In this document: piece by piece, positions 1-9,803 of the stretch
Position numbering within the stretch: the first letter of the stretch is position 1
Layout: every line of letters begins with the position of its first letter
NCBI GenBank assembly: GCA_963377175.1
Contig: CAUJNA010002913.1
Span: 745,215-809,214 of the forward strand
Origin: Effrenium voratum
Lineage: Eukaryota; Sar; Dinophyceae; Suessiales; Symbiodiniaceae
DNA: 64,000 nucleotides
Direction: 5' to 3'
Made by a program: the position numbers and the translations under genes
The notes under the pieces: model-generated
Told to the model about the DNA's origin: nothing
Seen by the model: only the letters and a program-made list of their open reading frames with translations
Databases searched by the model: none

Positions 1-20
1 AAAAGGGAATACCAAATGTG

Positions 21-52
21 CCCCCCCCCCCAAAAAAAAAAAAAAAAAAAAA
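21..52 (+). repeat. Poly-C/poly-A junction
   Basis: Eleven C followed by 21 A. The same junction type recurs at 1297-1319 (12 C, 11 A). These are homopolymer tracts; no gene is attached to them. Confidence 0.9.
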
Positions 53-1296
53 GCAAGAAACGTATCACAACAAAAATTGGCATCCAAAACCGATTCTAAA
101 AGCAAGCGTTGCAGGAATCCTGAAGCGTGAGAGCCTCAGCACGTGCCATCTGCTTGCAAATGAGCCTGTGCTTGGCTGGTGGGGAAGCGTCATTTTTAAT
201 AAGGCTAAACCCGCTCCCACTAACATGGAAGTTCACAGAGGGTTCCAAAGGGGAACGTAGTCTCCAAGGGGCTTGGCGCAGGTGCCACGTGAGTGCAAGT
301 GTAAAGGTCATTTGTGTCGGTCCAAACAGCAATCAAGGCCCAAACCTTTCAACTATTGGAGCGCAACTCCGCAAACCAAGTTACAAACATATGTGTCACG
401 AGCTGGAAATCATAGACTTTGAGCAAGGAACTTGTGGGCGAGTGTGTTGCTCGCTAAAACTTGCACAGTTGTCATAGAACATGGGTTCCGGGTCGCTGTT
501 CCGCGCAAAGTAGTGGTCCTGTTCATGGCCTTCACTGCACATCATGATGAGAGCCAAACCCCCAAAGCCTTTGAAAAGGATCATGTTTCGGTTCCGGCCA
601 CTGCCCTCCAACCAATGGAGCCAGGTTGGGTTTCGGCACAAAAGCACGCGAACATTTGTGCAACAGTTGTCCTGCATCTGGATGCTGTTCACTTTGCTTC
701 CCGGCACATGCCTCACATAAGTTGTCCTGCAATAGAAATCGGCTACACGTTTAGGCAGGCCATCCTCTTTTCGAAAATCCTGCAGGTTGACAGGGGTTTG
801 GAGGACTACCCTAAATGGCAACTCCGATCGACGTCCATTCCAATGCCCAGTTCCCGAAGTTCGATCAGAGAGTGCCACGCCAAGAGGTTTCGAACCCAAA
901 CTCCTGGGATCGATCTGAAGTCACCAACGGAGTCCCGCCTTGAGCACATCTGCCTTGGAATTGACGACTGTCACCATGGCTCCGTCCCCTGGTCAAATCG
1001 AAGAGCCAACTTCCGGAGCGACCAAAGCCCGCGGAAAGGTAGTGCTTGTGGATGAATCATTAAACAGAAAGGGACTTGTGAGAGCTGGGCTTTTGTACCA
1101 ACCTGGTTTTACAGCCCGAGAAATCGAATACTCACAGCGACAAAAAAAAAACATCTCGTATCTCCGGGAAAAAGGACTGCACCCCAAAACCAAAAGAACT
1201 CGAGAACTCGAGTATTCAGATTCAAAACCAATCAAACAAAACAAGTACTAAATGATTTAACAAAAAAACTCCCCCGGGCAACTTCCTAGAACCCAA

Positions 1297-1319
1297 CCCC
1301 CCCCCCCCAAAAAAAAAAA
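1297..1319 (+). repeat. Poly-C/poly-A junction, second copy
   Basis: Twelve C followed directly by eleven A, the same arrangement as at 21-52 and 1.27 kb away. Confidence 0.9.
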
Positions 1320-2065
1320 GAAGACAACGGTTCAAAAGCAAAAAACTGAGGAGTCCAAATAAATGGCTCAAAACAAGAAGAAGGAAAAAAACAAAACGGA
1401 TTCAAACCCAACCAAAAACTCGAGTCGAAAATTCGATTCAAAACCAAACCATCATCGAAAAATCGCGCAAAAATCGTAAAAACAATATCTGAAGGGTGAG
1501 AGGTCCACAGAAACATTTCCCCCAACAAAAAGGTGCTTGGAGTTCTCCAGGTTCATGTTGGTGCCGAGTCTGCTTCATCTCTCGGAATGTCTTTTTGTTT
1601 TGAGTCGTGTTGGAACGAGTTCTCGAGATGTTTTTGGCGTTGACTCTTGGTTTGTGATTTGAAGGGGTTTTGAGTAGCGTTTGCCTTTTCAGCTTTGTGT
1701 TACGGCACAACTCTGCTGAGAGTTGGTTGTTGTGTCTTTTGATTTCTTGAGTCTTTGGTTTTGAGTCTGAATATTCGATGCCTCGTGGATTTTTAGGTTT
1801 TGAGTCGAGTCTGAATGTTGGTTTTTTAGAGTTACTCGCTGAGCATCTGCCATCTTCGGAATGCCAACACCTCTGCTATAGTTAGCCTTGGCTTTCTGAA
1901 CAGAATCTGGTTTGGAACAAATTTCAGAAATACAGGCTTAAAAAGAATATACCCCCCCCCACCCCAAGTCTACCCTTACATGCGTTTCATGGTGTGAACG
2001 AACATTCTCATAGAATTTCCGAGCTCGTCTTGATCAGGCCTTGGCTCTGTTCTTCTCTCTTCACT

Positions 2066-2070
2066 AAATC
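2066..2070 (+). repeat. Target-site duplication of copia-1, left copy
   Basis: AAATC directly abuts the left LTR and is repeated directly after the right LTR at 19241-19245. Five bp is the usual duplication length for copia integrases. Confidence 0.85.
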
Positions 2071-2229
2071 TGATTAGCCTAGCGCAAAAGCATCTTTTTG
2101 GCTTGATCTGCAAGAAAGCCTTCGGTATCACAGGCGTGTTCATTCACGCTCATGCAAACACTAGCACAAAACTCAACATGCAACTCAAGGGTGATTTATA
2201 CACTTGTGTACACGCAGTAAAGTCAATCA
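2071..2229 (-). repeat. 3' LTR of copia-1
   Basis: 159 bp. It differs from the 5' LTR at 19081-19240 by two substitutions and one A in a short A-run. It starts TG and ends CA. A TATAAAT box lies at 2194-2200 on the minus strand. The near identity of the LTRs dates the insertion as recent. Confidence 0.9.
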
Positions 2230-2238
2230 CCCCACCTT
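2230..2238 (-). promoter_or_regulatory. Polypurine tract of copia-1
   Basis: On the minus strand AAGGTGGGG abuts the start of the 3' LTR. This is the expected place and composition for the plus-strand primer. Confidence 0.55.
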
Positions 2239-2364
2239 GGCTTTGCCGGGCTCAAAAGCCAAATGCCAACATTGACTTGTGTGAGACCTGAAATGATTAA
2301 ACACAATGTCTGATTCAAATGCCGTGCCTCATGTGGCCTCTAAAGGACCAGGGGCGTAAGCGGC

Positions 2365-3024
2365 TCAATCCACCTTCTGCAAACTGCTCACTGAGCCAGC
2401 ATCTGATGCATCACTTCTATAGCATGTTCTGCACCTTGCCAGCTCGCGCCACTGTAGTTCTGTTGTGCTGATTTCCTCTGCACTTCTGGCCTTTATCCAC
2501 TTGCACTCAAGCTTGTGGTAGAACTTGCCTCGCTGCGTGATGTAGCAAACGCTTGGAGGTACAGGGTCAAGCATATCCCTGTACAAGAACTTCACGTTCG
2601 GGTGAGCCGGATCGCTGTAAGGCCTATAGGCCTGTACTTCCACTTTGCTGCTGGATGTTCCTTCGCACCAGCCGCATCGTCATGCACTCGCTCAGGATTC
2701 GTCTTCACATCGTCACTGCTGCTCATCTCTGAAATTGCACTTCTGTCTTGGGCCAAATCTCGCAAACATTGTCATTGTAAATACCACACAAAATGAAATC
2801 GCCCACTCGAGATAATCAATGTGACCATCTCCTCCGACTGCCATGACTTGCACTGGCTCAAGGCCTTCCATAGCACATGCCCTTGAATTGTTGCTGTAAG
2901 CCGTAAGCAATGCAACTGCTCGTACCATGTCAAAATTCAAGCCCTTCTTCAGTCGTTTGATTTGCTGTTTCACAACCAGTCTCACTTCATGCTCTTCGTC
3001 TGCCTGTTCACCAACCGGTTCCAA
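2365..3024 (-). pseudogene. copia-1 C-terminal extension: hydrophobic segment and Cys/His domain
   Basis: Two frames lie downstream of RNase H. The first (3024-2713) carries a short hydrophobic stretch (AISFCVVFTMTMF, around 2790-2760) that could be a membrane segment. The second (2643-2365) contains CYITQRGKFYHKLECKW followed by ELARCRTCYR. This resembles the small zinc-binding domain with the pattern YIT..G..YH...C......C..C found at the C-terminus of some nucleases and phage proteins. Canonical copia elements end at RNase H, so this is extra material before the 3' LTR. The two frames are separated by a frameshift. The family assignment is by pattern only. Confidence 0.45.
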
Positions 3025-3208
3025 CTGACAGTTGACAAAACCTAGGTGAAAAAGGATTCTCTCCAGTTTCTGTTTCGACAGCTGTTTTGTACCTATGTCA
3101 GCCTAATTGCCAGCTGAACTGACAGGTAAAACTCGAATCTCTCCTTGTTTCGTCTTTTGCTGCAACCAGGCCAGCCTCGTGGAGATATGACGGAGACGTC
3201 CCATACCT

Positions 3209-3826
3209 TCACGCTTCGCCAGGTCCCGTGCTCCACTGTTGTAACTCACATGTGCTGCCTGTAGCAAACTCAAGTACCTGCTTCAAGCACAGTGAATCGC
3301 AACTCGATGATGTTGCCGCACACCACTCGCTCTCACATGACGAAAGCGACACAGCAGATTGATTGCAAGTTGTTCCATAAATGAAACCGCAGCCATGGAT
3401 GTGTTTCAGTTCACCATTCTCTGTCCAAGATGCGAACTCCTCAAATGACATTGCAATGTACATCATGTTGGTCTTGTTCTGGATGATGTCCATGTGGATC
3501 CCATCCAATGTACGCAAGGGCTGTTTCCCGGTGATGTTCTCCTCAGTGTAGCCCAAAGATGTAAGGCTCATCGCATCCCATGTCCTCGCCACTGTGACCT
3601 CTGTGGCCGGGATGTACTCAGCGATCCTTGTGAGTCCTGACATCGCCATTGTGTACCTTCAATGTACAGGGGTGTGTCTCCACAAAGTGTAAAATGGCTG
3701 CGACATGTATCAAAGACATTGTCTGAAACATGTATGAAACCTCATGCAGTAAAAATGTACCCGAGGATGTAAAAGATGTGGTTGCATTCCGCACGACAAA
3801 GATTTTCTTGACTGCTTGTTTCCTGC
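3209..3826 (-). pseudogene. copia-1 RNase H, distal part
   Basis: Directly after the target-site copy, the minus strand reads SDADWAGNKQSRKS, the classic copia RNase H segment. Further on, FIYGTTCNQSAVSLSSCESEW (3360-3300) gives the conserved SxxESE motif. About 360 bp of non-matching sequence (around 3430-3795, with stops) separates the two, so there is another insertion or rearrangement here. The proximal part of the domain is on the other side of the LINE at 15643-15700. Confidence 0.75.
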
Positions 3827-3841
3827 CCAGTCTGCATCTGA
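3827..3841 (+). repeat. LINE target-site copy 1 (CCAGTCTGCATCTGA)
   Basis: First of three identical 15-bp copies (also 3895-3909 and 15643-15657). The reverse complement encodes Ser-Asp-Ala-Asp-Trp of the copia-1 RNase H. Confidence 0.85.
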
Positions 3842-3894
3842 ACTTTTTTTTAACTCTTGAAGACGCGCGCCCACTATCCGTGACACACGCCGGC
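3842..3894 (-). mobile_element. 5'-truncated LINE tail in the same target
   Basis: Eight T (3844-3851) followed by about 42 bp that match the extreme 3' tail of the full LINE (3921-3962), with shared blocks GACGCGCGCCC and ATCCGTGACACACGCCG and several mismatches. It is bracketed by target copies 1 and 2. It is best read as a separate, almost completely 5'-truncated insertion of a related LINE. Confidence 0.7.
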
Positions 3895-3909
3895 CCAGTC
3901 TGCATCTGA
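3895..3909 (+). repeat. LINE target-site copy 2
   Basis: Identical 15-bp copy, followed by eleven T (3910-3920), the A-tail of the full-length LINE on the minus strand. Confidence 0.85.
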
Positions 3910-4111
3910 TTTTTTTTTTTGAACTTGATGACGCGCGCCCTCAATCCGTGACACACGCCGACTAACGGCCCAGTCAAGATATTCAAGACTGGAAATGGGA
4001 ACAAGCTGCACCAGATGCAAGAAGACCAAGAACCAGGGGGGCCCAAAAAGAACCAAAAAGGAGGGGAGCGAGCAACAAAAGAAGAAAAACCCCGGCATCC
4101 GGCACAACAAT

Positions 4112-5868
4112 CTACTGCACACGGGCAAGCGGCGCGAGCCCGTCCTGCGTTTTCTTCCAAGCTCTGAGCCTAAGGGCAGCATGGACATCAGGCTTTTCGT
4201 CTGCTGGCATTTTGAGATTTACGACAGGCTCCAGTGTCGGGATTTCAGGCCGACCCGCACCCCCGAAGCGACCGGGCTTACAAGTTGACAAGACTGCCTG
4301 CTGAACAACCGCGGCTGTTTCTAAAGACCTGACCAGCTCCGGTCGTTGCGCCAGGCCCGAGCCATAGTCTATCGGTAGGATTTTTTGGAGTGATCTGACA
4401 CAAGTAGCTTCTGGGTAGGGAAAAAGAGGCTGTTGCAAGAGCATTGCAACAGTGCGCATGGAGTCAACCCAGAGTCTGCGGATTGCTTTCTCACTGAGCT
4501 TCAAGAGAAGCACATCAGGATTCTGCTCAGGTGTACAATATTTCGGCTTTTTCGAATCTTTGGATATGTTAGTGGGCACCTCCGATTGAGTCACAAGGCG
4601 AAAGTTAACGTAGAGTTCAAACCAAGTGATCCCAATACATTGGGGATCAGGCTGACCCCATTTGAGCGTACGTGCCCAAGCAACGAGTCGGCGCATGTAA
4701 GTGTGGCCATATAGACATAGCTCGTAATGCTTAACCTGGATGTCACATATATGCCACTTAATGGGACGCACCACTCGGATGGTGAGGACATCCAGTTGCC
4801 TCTCTCTGCGGGTATGCCCTTGGTTAGGTTGCGTGGCATCCCCTTGCGAGGAGCTGATTGTTTTTTCCCTTATCTGTTTAATCTTGGCTTCCTGCACGTC
4901 TGCAAGGTATTCAAGTGCACAGCATGTGAATTTATTACGGTCACTCCAATCAGCATCAAGTGCCTTCCTAAGTTCACAGGTATGAGGATCACCAACCTTC
5001 CTTAGGCAACCGGCAGCTGCGTCTGCACAATGATTCCCAATTGCGTTATATGTATCAAGAAGGGTGGCCAGGTCAATAGGATTCTGATGAGATTTGATCT
5101 TCTGGATACTGATTGCGAGGTCACTCCCCTGTATGGCCTTACAAAGAAGAAGGATAAGATCAAAATTATCACGGTGCCAATGCACGAGGGGTTCTGGCTT
5201 ATGTGTGACAGCGGGAAGCAAGTCCACGACATACTGACTGTCGCAGTATATGTGAAGACTTTGCGCCTGTCGGAAACAGAGAATAGCGTAGCACACAGCC
5301 AAGAGTTCTGCACGGTTCACTGTCTGACGCCCAGGCACGAAACCTACTTGCACCACTTTAAAAGTGTCAGGTAGGCGGAAATCAGTATTCCAATGCCTCA
5401 TGCTCTGGTTTCTCTGGTAGTCGCTAGCGCACGTGTCCATCACGATGGCCCAGGTGGCCTCTCGGAGGACGTGATTCAATGTTACATTGGCAGATCCGTC
5501 AGTCCAGACAGTGACATGGCCTCCATTGGTCTGATGCTCAGGCAGTGCAAAGGAGGTATTCTGCCTTATAAGCCTGAGTTCTTGCTCTGTTGAGAGTTGG
5601 GGTGCAATCGGAAATGCCAAGTAGGGGCGCTGCCCGGCAGACAGTTGCGCCAACCAAACATGCCAGGCATCCCGAACATGTTCTAGCTTTGGGCAGTCGA
5701 GCTGGTCATGCAAGAGACCTGGTTGTTCTTCGCCGCACAGTATGCATGTAACCTCAGAAATGGGTTTCCAGTGTATTTGCATAACAGGATTCTGAAATGC
5801 TCCGGTCAAATGCCGTTTTACCAAGGCTCTTTGTTTGTCACTGAGTGCTTGTATAAGGAATGCCGTGT
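4112..5868 (-). CDS. LINE RNase H and C-terminal domain
   Basis: In the downstream frame a Cys/His motif (CILCGEEQPGLLHDQLDC, residues about 27-44 counted from 5824) precedes a full RNase H domain. Its carboxylates fit the D-E-D-D set: D109 in WTDGSA, E173 in NRAELLA, D195 in YCDSQYV and D268 in GNHCADAAA. Some 300 further residues, including GITWFELYVNF, form a C-terminal domain of unknown role up to the stop at 4112. RNase H removes the RNA template during reverse transcription. The frame is shifted relative to the RT frame. Similarity resumes upstream of 5824 as far as a (GT)5 run at 5865-5874, which is the likely slip site. The segment would be translated only as part of the RT polyprotein. 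Confidence 0.85.
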
Positions 5869-7797
5869 GTGTGTGACATCAACGGTGTCAATGTCTTGCC
5901 AAGTTTTCCTTTTGAGCGCTTCTGTTGTAATCACATGACTCCAAGTGGTCAACAGGAAATCAGTAATGTCAGGCCTGCTCATTTGTGCAAGATCCAAGAT
6001 CAGACCATCTGGATTGACTAGTACAAAACTGGAGTTTAGCTTACAGTGCAATAGCTCGGATAACCTAGCAAGTGCAGCGGCAGGCCCAGGCCTGTGCACC
6101 CTGGAATTGTAGGAATGATTTTCAAGCAAATGTTGGGCATTTGCCCAGACTAGTGCCACTGCGTCGGCATTAGTCCCCAACATCTTTCGGCATAATCGTA
6201 TTATTCGCGTGGCCACATAGTAGAGTGGATCACAAATACGGGATGCCATGCAGGTGCAAGACATCCAAGGATTAGCACAGGATTTATTATCAATCAAGCA
6301 AGCTGTAAAGGCAGACCTAAGATGTGAAAGTTTCTTAAGAGAAGGTAAGAGGCCTTCACACCCATGCAAGGCCTGGGGCAATATGGAGGCATGTATTGCC
6401 TTTACAGTATTCTCGGTAGAGAGTGGGAATCTTGAAAGAGTGTAAGCTCTCCTGATGCCCTCATTAATCCTTGCTTCCTGATTTTCTGTGTGCCTGAAAC
6501 CAGTATAGTTGGCCACAGTTCCAAGGTCGATACCACTAGTTTTGAAGGGTAATTTTTTGGTATCGGGCTGGCCTATATTATATCTCTCCCAGGCAGTTCT
6601 ACCGGCCTTGGAGGTGGCCCAGGACCAACTCTTAGCGTAGGAGATGTACTGCCTCCAGGCACAATGGAATGCCTGATTAGCGTCGGCTGCGGGCGCGATG
6701 AATCGGGGTTCGCAATGGTACTCGAGGTTATCTGCATAGGCGTATGGTGTGGTGTTGAGGCTGAGCATTTGCCACGACCACAGGGCTCCGTACGCTGCAA
6801 TTGATGCAATTCCCAGCGGATCACCTTCGGGAATACCAGTTGTGGAGGTAACTGGCTCTGATGCAACTCCCTGTATAATGATTACACGTGTGGACTGGTT
6901 CAGGGCGCGCAACCAGGTGTCAACTATATGCGGAGGTGCGCCTAGTCTTCGGAACAATGCACCTAGAGGTCTTCTAGCCAAGTAATTGAAACATTTTTTC
7001 AAGTCCGTGACTAGACCAGCCATGTCCTGCTTATGCAGGATGGCATTTTCTATGCGGGCTTGTGACAGCCACCATACTGTTTCTGAGGTACGGCCAGGGA
7101 TCCCTGCCGAAACTGCAGACGGAAGGTGATGAGCCCATTCACTAATCAAGTATTTATTCACAATTTTAGACCAAAGTCGGAAAAGAAGCGAGAACACTGT
7201 GATGGGGCGGCGACCTTCAGGTGAGAAGTCATCAGGGTTTTTCTGGAGGAAAATGGTGCGTGCCGTGACAAGAATCTCAGGCCAATGCGCACCTTGCTGC
7301 AGTCGCTCAAACACTTGCAAGAGATCTTCTAGTGCAACATCCGGCAAGGACAGCAACTCAGGACAACTAAAGCCACAACACCCTTTGGCAGTCTTCCTTT
7401 TGGTAGTTGCCAAAGCTTCTTTCCAAGCTTGCACAGTAAGTGTCGGGATCTTTATTTCTGCAAGCTGCGGAGCGTATTTATCAATGAGCTGGAATGCGTG
7501 AGGCCAATGTTCATCTTGGTCTCTTTCCTCTGGAGTATCACGTTGCCAGACCGGCTGCCACACATCAAGTAGATTATTAAAGGCAATATCGGCAGATGCC
7601 GACCACTTTTCGTGATGGGCTTTAAATGTGGCGCCGGTGTGTGGGAGCAAGTCCAACACACACACATCGTTTGAAGGTTTCTGCAGGATACGGCATCGTT
7701 CCCCATGGATGATGAGGATTTCACCAACGGCAAGCTTACACTCGGCGACAAGTATACGAGGTTCCTTTTTTGCAGTGGCTCTCAAACGTGTACACAT
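5818..7797 (-). CDS. LINE reverse transcriptase
   Basis: Non-LTR reverse transcriptase, which would copy the LINE RNA at the nicked target. RT fingers and palm are readable: RRPITVFSLLFRLWSK (residues 196-211), motif A VTDLKKCFN with D265, motif B GIPEGDPLGI (321-330) and motif C YADN (354-357). Motif C has Asn where nearly all RTs have the second catalytic Asp. The frame opens with ATG at 7797, immediately after an in-frame TAG (7800-7798), and is in the same frame as the endonuclease. The two were therefore evidently one polyprotein interrupted by a stop. Its 3' end runs out of frame at 5818 because of the slip in the CA/GT run. Confidence 0.88.
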   Translation of the reverse strand: MCTRLRATAKKEPRILVAECKLAVGEILIIHGERCRILQKPSNDVCVLDLLPHTGATFKAHHEKWSASADIAFNNLLDVWQPVWQRDTPEERDQDEHWPHAFQLIDKYAPQLAEIKIPTLTVQAWKEALATTKRKTAKGCCGFSCPELLSLPDVALEDLLQVFERLQQGAHWPEILVTARTIFLQKNPDDFSPEGRRPITVFSLLFRLWSKIVNKYLISEWAHHLPSAVSAGIPGRTSETVWWLSQARIENAILHKQDMAGLVTDLKKCFNYLARRPLGALFRRLGAPPHIVDTWLRALNQSTRVIIIQGVASEPVTSTTGIPEGDPLGIASIAAYGALWSWQMLSLNTTPYAYADNLEYHCEPRFIAPAADANQAFHCAWRQYISYAKSWSWATSKAGRTAWERYNIGQPDTKKLPFKTSGIDLGTVANYTGFRHTENQEARINEGIRRAYTLSRFPLSTENTVKAIHASILPQALHGCEGLLPSLKKLSHLRSAFTACLIDNKSCANPWMSCTCMASRICDPLYYVATRIIRLCRKMLGTNADAVALVWANAQHLLENHSYNSRVHRPGPAAALARLSELLHCKLNSSFVLVNPDGLILDLAQMSRPDITDFLLTTWSHVITTEALKRKTWQDIDTVDVTHTRHSLYKHSVTNKEPW

Positions 7798-9777
7798 CTA
7801 GCAAACTGTAGTGGTCATATGATTGGCCGCTGCAAAGACAGGCTTACGGAAGAGCAAGGCTGTGAATCTGCCTCCATGCTGGCCCCAATCCACCTCAAGC
7901 TTCGTCCTGAAATCTTTTGTACGCAGTGTGCGACTCTGGCAAGCAAACTGATCACAATCAGTTCGGCAGTGCAAGATGACCTGATCTACCCATCTGAGAG
8001 CTTCCAAGTTGATGCGGTCCAGGTACCACACGCCAGTACACTGTTGGATCCAGGTCGGAAAGTCGGGTGTATAACCTCTGGCAGTCCTGATGGAATTCCA
8101 CAGATGTCGCAGCTGATCATGGTGCACGGGTGCACCGGAAGGCCCACAATAAGTAGCAAGCGTGCGACGGAAAGAATAGAGTCTCCTGACCTGCCGAGTT
8201 TTATGAACAGCTGTGAACGACACAAGATCCACGAGCGGGTCATAAGTCCTATTATTCGAAAATTTTGGCAGAGGCGCCGGCTGTATTTGCTTGAAAACGG
8301 GCCTCTGGCATCGTCCACGGTACACGGCAGGCAAGTGATCGGCTCCGTCTGGATCGCCACTAGATTTCAGGGCATTGTCCACTGCGGCCTCGACTGCACC
8401 GGCCCATTGCGATAAACAATCTTCAACCGAATCAGCAGTAGATTCTGTGAAGGTGCGTCTGGCGAGTTGATATTCGGTTTCAATGATACGTGGATCAGGT
8501 TTGAGCTTTGTCCAATCTTTTGGCAGTTTCCATGCCATGACTGCTTCAGTGTGTGTGGAAACCAAAAAATGCACAGTAAAGGGCAAGTGGGCGCCAAGGC
8601 CTTTATCCCTATGAACCTGGGCCCCAATGATTTTTGAACACAGGGGGCCCTTCACAAGAAGATTATCCGTATATGTCACATCCATGCATGTCGGATGTAT
8701 CCGATCCGGCCACTTGGCCTTTGCGAGATGCATTACGTCTTGGAAACCCTGCTGCTCGAGCATCGGCACAATGCGATCATCTAGTAATGCAGCGTTGAAG
8801 TCACCACCCAACATCACATTTCCCCTGACTGATGCGGCCCGTTTCGCGGCATGAGAAAGCAAAACCAGATTTCTGTCCCTGTGCTCTCTATGCGTGGTGG
8901 TAAAACAGTAGACAGCGATGACCAGGACAGGAGTTTTGCCAAAGGTAACCCAGGCTTCATGGTACCTACACGAGAGGGCTAAAGCATCAGGTGGTGGTTC
9001 CCTGCAAGGCCTGATTGGAAGTCGTGACCAAAGGGCAACACCAATGGGTGCGCCTTTGTTGCAGGCGGCGGATTTGGTGTCCCGAAACTGAGGGACAGGA
9101 TGCCCCCACTGTGTACTTATCTGGTTCTGTGCCAAGTCGTGTGTGAGATCCTTCTGATGCAAGTCCATGGCCCCTGTTTCGGAGAGGACATAAAGATCGG
9201 CTGGTATCTTACAAATGTCGCTCACATGGTTATATACGGTGGTGGGATTAAAAACGCAAACAGTGAGCACCTGATAGGGTCCTGGATTCTTGGCTTCACC
9301 AAACCTGACGGCGGATCCTAGTGCAACCTGAAACTGCCAGGGGTTCCTGCCAACCATGTCTGAAGGATCACCGGGTTGAGTCTGCTGATGATGCAAATCC
9401 TTTTTTCCCAGGCGCGGACTCTGCAATCCCATCTTGGACGACCCATACTCAAAAGTGGGGTGTGCATCAACCCACACACCTCTACCAAAAGAGTACTCCA
9501 CGGTCTCTGTGCAATGAGGCTGGTCACGAGAGGAGAAAGGGCCATATTGTGGTACAGCATCTGGGCTGTAAAGCCATTTCACCGATCTATTAAGCAGCTC
9601 ACGTATCCAAGGGTGAATGCAGAGCGTGTCAAGCCTATCATAGTTTGCAACTTCTATTGAGTTGCAACTACGATTGGGTGGGTAGAAAATTAGGCACTTA
9701 GGTGAAGCACTGAGTTCAACGCTCAAGCCAAAGCTTACCGGCAAAGGACTTGATTCTAAGTGCGCAGTGTGCGTCAC
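7798..9777 (-). CDS. LINE APE-type endonuclease
   Basis: Residues about 168-405 match an apurinic-type endonuclease, the enzyme that nicks the target DNA for target-primed reverse transcription. Visible motifs are FNPTT with the metal-binding Asn, LSETGA with E200, and GGDFNA (324-329). The last motif, normally SDHxP, reads GAHLP (395-399), so the catalytic Asp is replaced by Ala. Just before the domain lies FGEAKNPGP with an NPGP core (164-167), which resembles the end of 2A-type ribosome-skipping peptides, although the preceding DxE spacing is off by one. The first codon of the open frame is GTG, so the true start is uncertain. The stop is TAG at 7800-7798, followed in frame by the RT. Confidence 0.85.
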   Translation of the reverse strand: MTHTAHLESSPLPVSFGLSVELSASPKCLIFYPPNRSCNSIEVANYDRLDTLCIHPWIRELLNRSVKWLYSPDAVPQYGPFSSRDQPHCTETVEYSFGRGVWVDAHPTFEYGSSKMGLQSPRLGKKDLHHQQTQPGDPSDMVGRNPWQFQVALGSAVRFGEAKNPGPYQVLTVCVFNPTTVYNHVSDICKIPADLYVLSETGAMDLHQKDLTHDLAQNQISTQWGHPVPQFRDTKSAACNKGAPIGVALWSRLPIRPCREPPPDALALSCRYHEAWVTFGKTPVLVIAVYCFTTTHREHRDRNLVLLSHAAKRAASVRGNVMLGGDFNAALLDDRIVPMLEQQGFQDVMHLAKAKWPDRIHPTCMDVTYTDNLLVKGPLCSKIIGAQVHRDKGLGAHLPFTVHFLVSTHTEAVMAWKLPKDWTKLKPDPRIIETEYQLARRTFTESTADSVEDCLSQWAGAVEAAVDNALKSSGDPDGADHLPAVYRGRCQRPVFKQIQPAPLPKFSNNRTYDPLVDLVSFTAVHKTRQVRRLYSFRRTLATYCGPSGAPVHHDQLRHLWNSIRTARGYTPDFPTWIQQCTGVWYLDRINLEALRWVDQVILHCRTDCDQFACQSRTLRTKDFRTKLEVDWGQHGGRFTALLFRKPVFAAANHMTTTVC

Positions 9778-9803
9778 AGTCCAGCAGGACTGTGCGATGT
9801 GTG

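Larger units (their letters stand above)
1..2070. other. Unannotated A-rich flank
   Basis: No protein of recognisable family was found on either strand. The stretch contains two poly-C/poly-A junctions (21-52 and 1297-1319) and several short motifs of the type CTCGAG...ATTCAGATTCAAAACC (around 1200-1230), whose imperfect reverse complement (TTTTGAGTCTGAATATTCGA) occurs near 1760-1780. This gives loose inverted repeats. Frames are interrupted often. I read it as intergenic or old repeat DNA. Confidence 0.6.

Noticed and set aside
32..52. A-run at the left edge as a poly-A tail of a retroposed sequence
   Set aside because: It is preceded by a poly-C run and not by gene sequence, and there is a similar C/A junction at 1297. 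No target duplication was found.
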